Shown in pieces: positions 4,921-6,915 of a stretch of DNA of 6,915 bases. Every line of letters begins with the position of its first letter. Position 1 is the stretch's first letter. The DNA comes from Lysobacterales bacterium. GTDB taxonomy: Bacteria; Pseudomonadota; Gammaproteobacteria; Xanthomonadales; SZUA-36. The position numbers and the translations under genes were made by a program. The DNA lies in NCBI GenBank assembly GCA_009692275.1, contig SHZL01000150.1:1-6915 (forward strand). Direction: 5' to 3'. Under the pieces are notes generated by a model that was not told the DNA's origin, did no database searches, and worked only from the letters and a program-made list of their open reading frames with translations.

Positions 4921-6915
4921 ATTTTTTTGGCGCGAACTGCTTTGCCAGTTGCTGGTGGTTGCCGTCCTGGCCGGGGCGGGCTTGCCAGTTCATGCTGCCG
5001 GGCCGGACACGCCGGAACCCATTGCCTGCCCGGGATCAGCGCTGGGCCCTGTGTTGCCTGCCGCGCCCAGCCGCGATGACCAGCCCATTGTTATCGACGC
5101 CCGCTACCTGGATGCAAGCAAGAATGATGCGGGCGAGGCCAAAGAGAATGTCGAACTGTTCCGGGCCGACCAGCACTTGTCCACCGAGCGCATACTCTAC
5201 GACCCCCGGACAGGACAGGTCACCATACCCGGCCTGCTCAAGTACACCGACCAGCAGCTTTGGATCGACGGGCAGGAAGCTTCCTACAATTTCCAGAAAG
5301 AGGAAGGAACATTTTCCACCATCACCTATGGCATTGCCGGTTCCAGTGCCCATGGCAATGCCGACAAGATTGAATTAACGGACGGTTCAACGTCCAGGCT
5401 GTACGGCTTGGTTTACACATCCTGCCCGGGCGCGAAACCCGACTGGCTCCTGTCCGCCAGGGAGCTGGAACTGCGGCATGACGAAGGGGTGGGAATTGCC
5501 CATGGCGCCAAGCTTGAGTTCAAAGGCGTTCCCATTCTGTACGCGCCTTATTTCACTTTTCCCCTCGATGACCGGCGCAAAACCGGCTTTCTTTATCCTA
5601 ATTTCAGCCACACCAACGATAACGGATTTGAGTTCAGCATCCCCTGGTACTGGAATATCGCCCCCGACCAGGATGCTACGCTGGAGCCGCGCTACTACAC
5701 CAGCCGCGGAACCATGCTCAGCGCTGAATACCGCTTCCTGACGCCACGCGGCAATGGTGAAATCAATGTTGACTACATGCCCTGGGATTCTGCGACAAAA
5801 AATGCCCGTTACCGCTACCAGAACAATCAACAAACCCGGCCATGGGCCAGGTGGCATACCAGCCTGATCGTGGACCGGGTTGGGGACGATGATTATTTCC
5901 AGGATTTCGGAACCAACATTTACCAGACATCCCTGCAATTTTTGCGCAGCAGCGCCACGATGACGGGCGTAGGACATTACTGGAACCTGGAAATGCTGGT
6001 CGACGACTTTCAGGTTCTCGATGACACCGTATTGCCGGAAAATGAGCCCTACGCCCGCCTCCCGCGCATTGCATTCTGGATGGACCGGCCGCTGGGCAGG
6101 GGTGGCGCAGGCGCCAGGCTGGATTCCGAACTGGTTTATTTCGATCGCGACACAGGCACCAAGGGCTCCCGCCTCGACCTCCTGCCCGGCTTGTACTGGG
6201 AACATTTCACCGGTTGGGGTTTTATCAAGCCGTCGGCCGGATTTCGTTATACGGCGTACAGCCTGGACCGGGTAGAAGGGCTGGGCAATGACACTCCAAG
6301 CCGGGGCACGTTTATTGGCAGCGTGGATTCCGGTTTGTATTTTGAGCGCAGGAATGCAAACGGTAGCACCCAGACGCTGGAGCCAAGGTTGTTTTACCTG
6401 TATGTCCCCTACACCGAACAGGCTGACCTGCCCCAATTCGACACGGCGGAATACACCTTTGGCTTCAGCCAGCTGTTCAACACGGACCGCTTCACAGGCG
6501 CTGACCGGCAAAGCGAGGCTAACCAGCTGGCGCTGGCGATCAGCACAAGAAATTATGATTCCACCACCGGCGAAGTGCAGTGGAGCCTCAACGTCGGGCA
6601 GATTTTCTACTTCCAGTCCTTGCGCATCCAGCTGGACCAGGAACCGGTGCAGTCTGAAGATTTTTCTCCTTTCATCGCCGAATTCAACTGGCATCCGTTT
6701 ACCCGGTTCAGCGTCCGGACCGGGGCGCAGTTTGATTGGGAAACAAACAAGCTGGAAGTTGCCGGGTTTGGGGTGACCTACGCAGGCAGCCATGGCGAGC
6801 GCACCAGTTTCGACTACCGGTTCCGGCGCGATCGCGTGGACCAGTTCGATTTCAGGGTATTCTGGCCCATCAATGAAAGCTGGCGCGTCTTGTCCCGCGT
6901 CAACTATTCCTTTGC
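4901..6915 (+). CDS. lptD: LPS-assembly protein LptD, 3' end outside window
   Basis: LptD is the outer-membrane barrel that, with lipoprotein LptE, inserts lipopolysaccharide into the outer leaflet. The frame is open from 4901 to the window edge, giving 671 residues; E. coli LptD has 784, so roughly the last strands are missing. Counting from the 4901 ATG, residues 1-32 are a signal peptide with likely cleavage after VHA. Residues about 60-190 form the periplasmic OstA/LptA-like jellyroll, which receives LPS from the Lpt bridge. The barrel follows, with the family hallmark LEPRLFYLYVPY (494-505), FDTAEYTFGFSQLF and NTDRFTGADR. C43 and C175 fit the two N-terminal cysteines (C31 and C173 in E. 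coli) that form inter-domain disulfides; the C-terminal Cys pair would lie beyond the window. Start choice is uncertain because ATG 4901 and ATG 4916 are in-frame copies of a 15-bp duplication; 4916 gives a more usual signal peptide (MKFFWRELL). It may be transcribed with the upstream lipoprotein gene. Confidence 0.97.
   Translation, partial: MKFPGMKFFWRELLCQLLVVAVLAGAGLPVHAAGPDTPEPIACPGSALGPVLPAAPSRDDQPIVIDARYLDASKNDAGEAKENVELFRADQHLSTERILYDPRTGQVTIPGLLKYTDQQLWIDGQEASYNFQKEEGTFSTITYGIAGSSAHGNADKIELTDGSTSRLYGLVYTSCPGAKPDWLLSARELELRHDEGVGIAHGAKLEFKGVPILYAPYFTFPLDDRRKTGFLYPNFSHTNDNGFEFSIPWYWNIAPDQDATLEPRYYTSRGTMLSAEYRFLTPRGNGEINVDYMPWDSATKNARYRYQNNQQTRPWARWHTSLIVDRVGDDDYFQDFGTNIYQTSLQFLRSSATMTGVGHYWNLEMLVDDFQVLDDTVLPENEPYARLPRIAFWMDRPLGRGGAGARLDSELVYFDRDTGTKGSRLDLLPGLYWEHFTGWGFIKPSAGFRYTAYSLDRVEGLGNDTPSRGTFIGSVDSGLYFERRNANGSTQTLEPRLFYLYVPYTEQADLPQFDTAEYTFGFSQLFNTDRFTGADRQSEANQLALAISTRNYDSTTGEVQWSLNVGQIFYFQSLRIQLDQEPVQSEDFSPFIAEFNWHPFTRFSVRTGAQFDWETNKLEVAGFGVTYAGSHGERTSFDYRFRRDRVDQFDFRVFWPINESWRVLSRVNYSF

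Noticed and set aside
5387..6793. 468-codon open frame on the minus strand opposite lptD
   Set aside because: LptD on the plus strand has clear family motifs over the whole stretch. The antisense translation shows no recognisable domain, membrane or signal pattern, and long antisense frames are common opposite GC-biased coding DNA.
1..6915. A novel defence, mobile or biosynthetic system
   Set aside because: Every substantial gene belongs to a recognised housekeeping or envelope family, and there are no integrases, transposases, CRISPR repeats, toxin-antitoxin pairs or biosynthetic enzymes.

Overview
This window reads as ordinary chromosomal DNA of a gammaproteobacterium outside the enteric group. 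The sequence is moderately GC-rich by eye. Its RF3, MsrB and LptD translations match recalled E. coli proteins at their conserved motifs, and LptD with an OstA-type barrel implies a Gram-negative that makes LPS. No tRNA, rRNA, CRISPR array, insertion sequence or phage gene was seen. All intergenic gaps are under 100 bp.

Layout from left to right. Positions 1-799 (+) hold the C-terminal half of prfC (release factor RF3), cut by the window edge. Positions 883-2766 (+) encode a two-domain membrane protein, an LplT-like MFS lysophospholipid transporter fused to a PlsC-type acyltransferase. It ends stop-to-stop against a minus-strand pair: a VOC (glyoxalase-fold) protein at 2767-3192 and msrB at 3189-3614. 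These two overlap by ATGA and are probably one transcript starting near 3650. A 97-bp divergent spacer separates msrB from a plus-strand lipoprotein zinc peptidase of the predicted-aminopeptidase family (COG4324/PF10023) at 3712-4803. After a 97-bp spacer built largely of short tandem repeats comes lptD (4901 to beyond the window end), the outer-membrane LPS translocon, missing only its C-terminal part.

Functionally the window mixes translation termination, phospholipid repair at the inner membrane, repair of oxidised methionine plus a small VOC enzyme, and outer-membrane biogenesis. The peptidase lipoprotein and LptD are both predicted to end up in the outer membrane and may share a transcript; a functional link is only a hypothesis.

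Nothing here looks like a new multi-gene system. The points most worth checking are the 5 x 14-bp repeat array and the 15-bp duplication over the lptD start, the zinc-peptidase lipoprotein beside lptD, the transporter-acyltransferase fusion without an acyl-ACP synthetase domain, and the palindromic zero-gap junction of two convergent genes.
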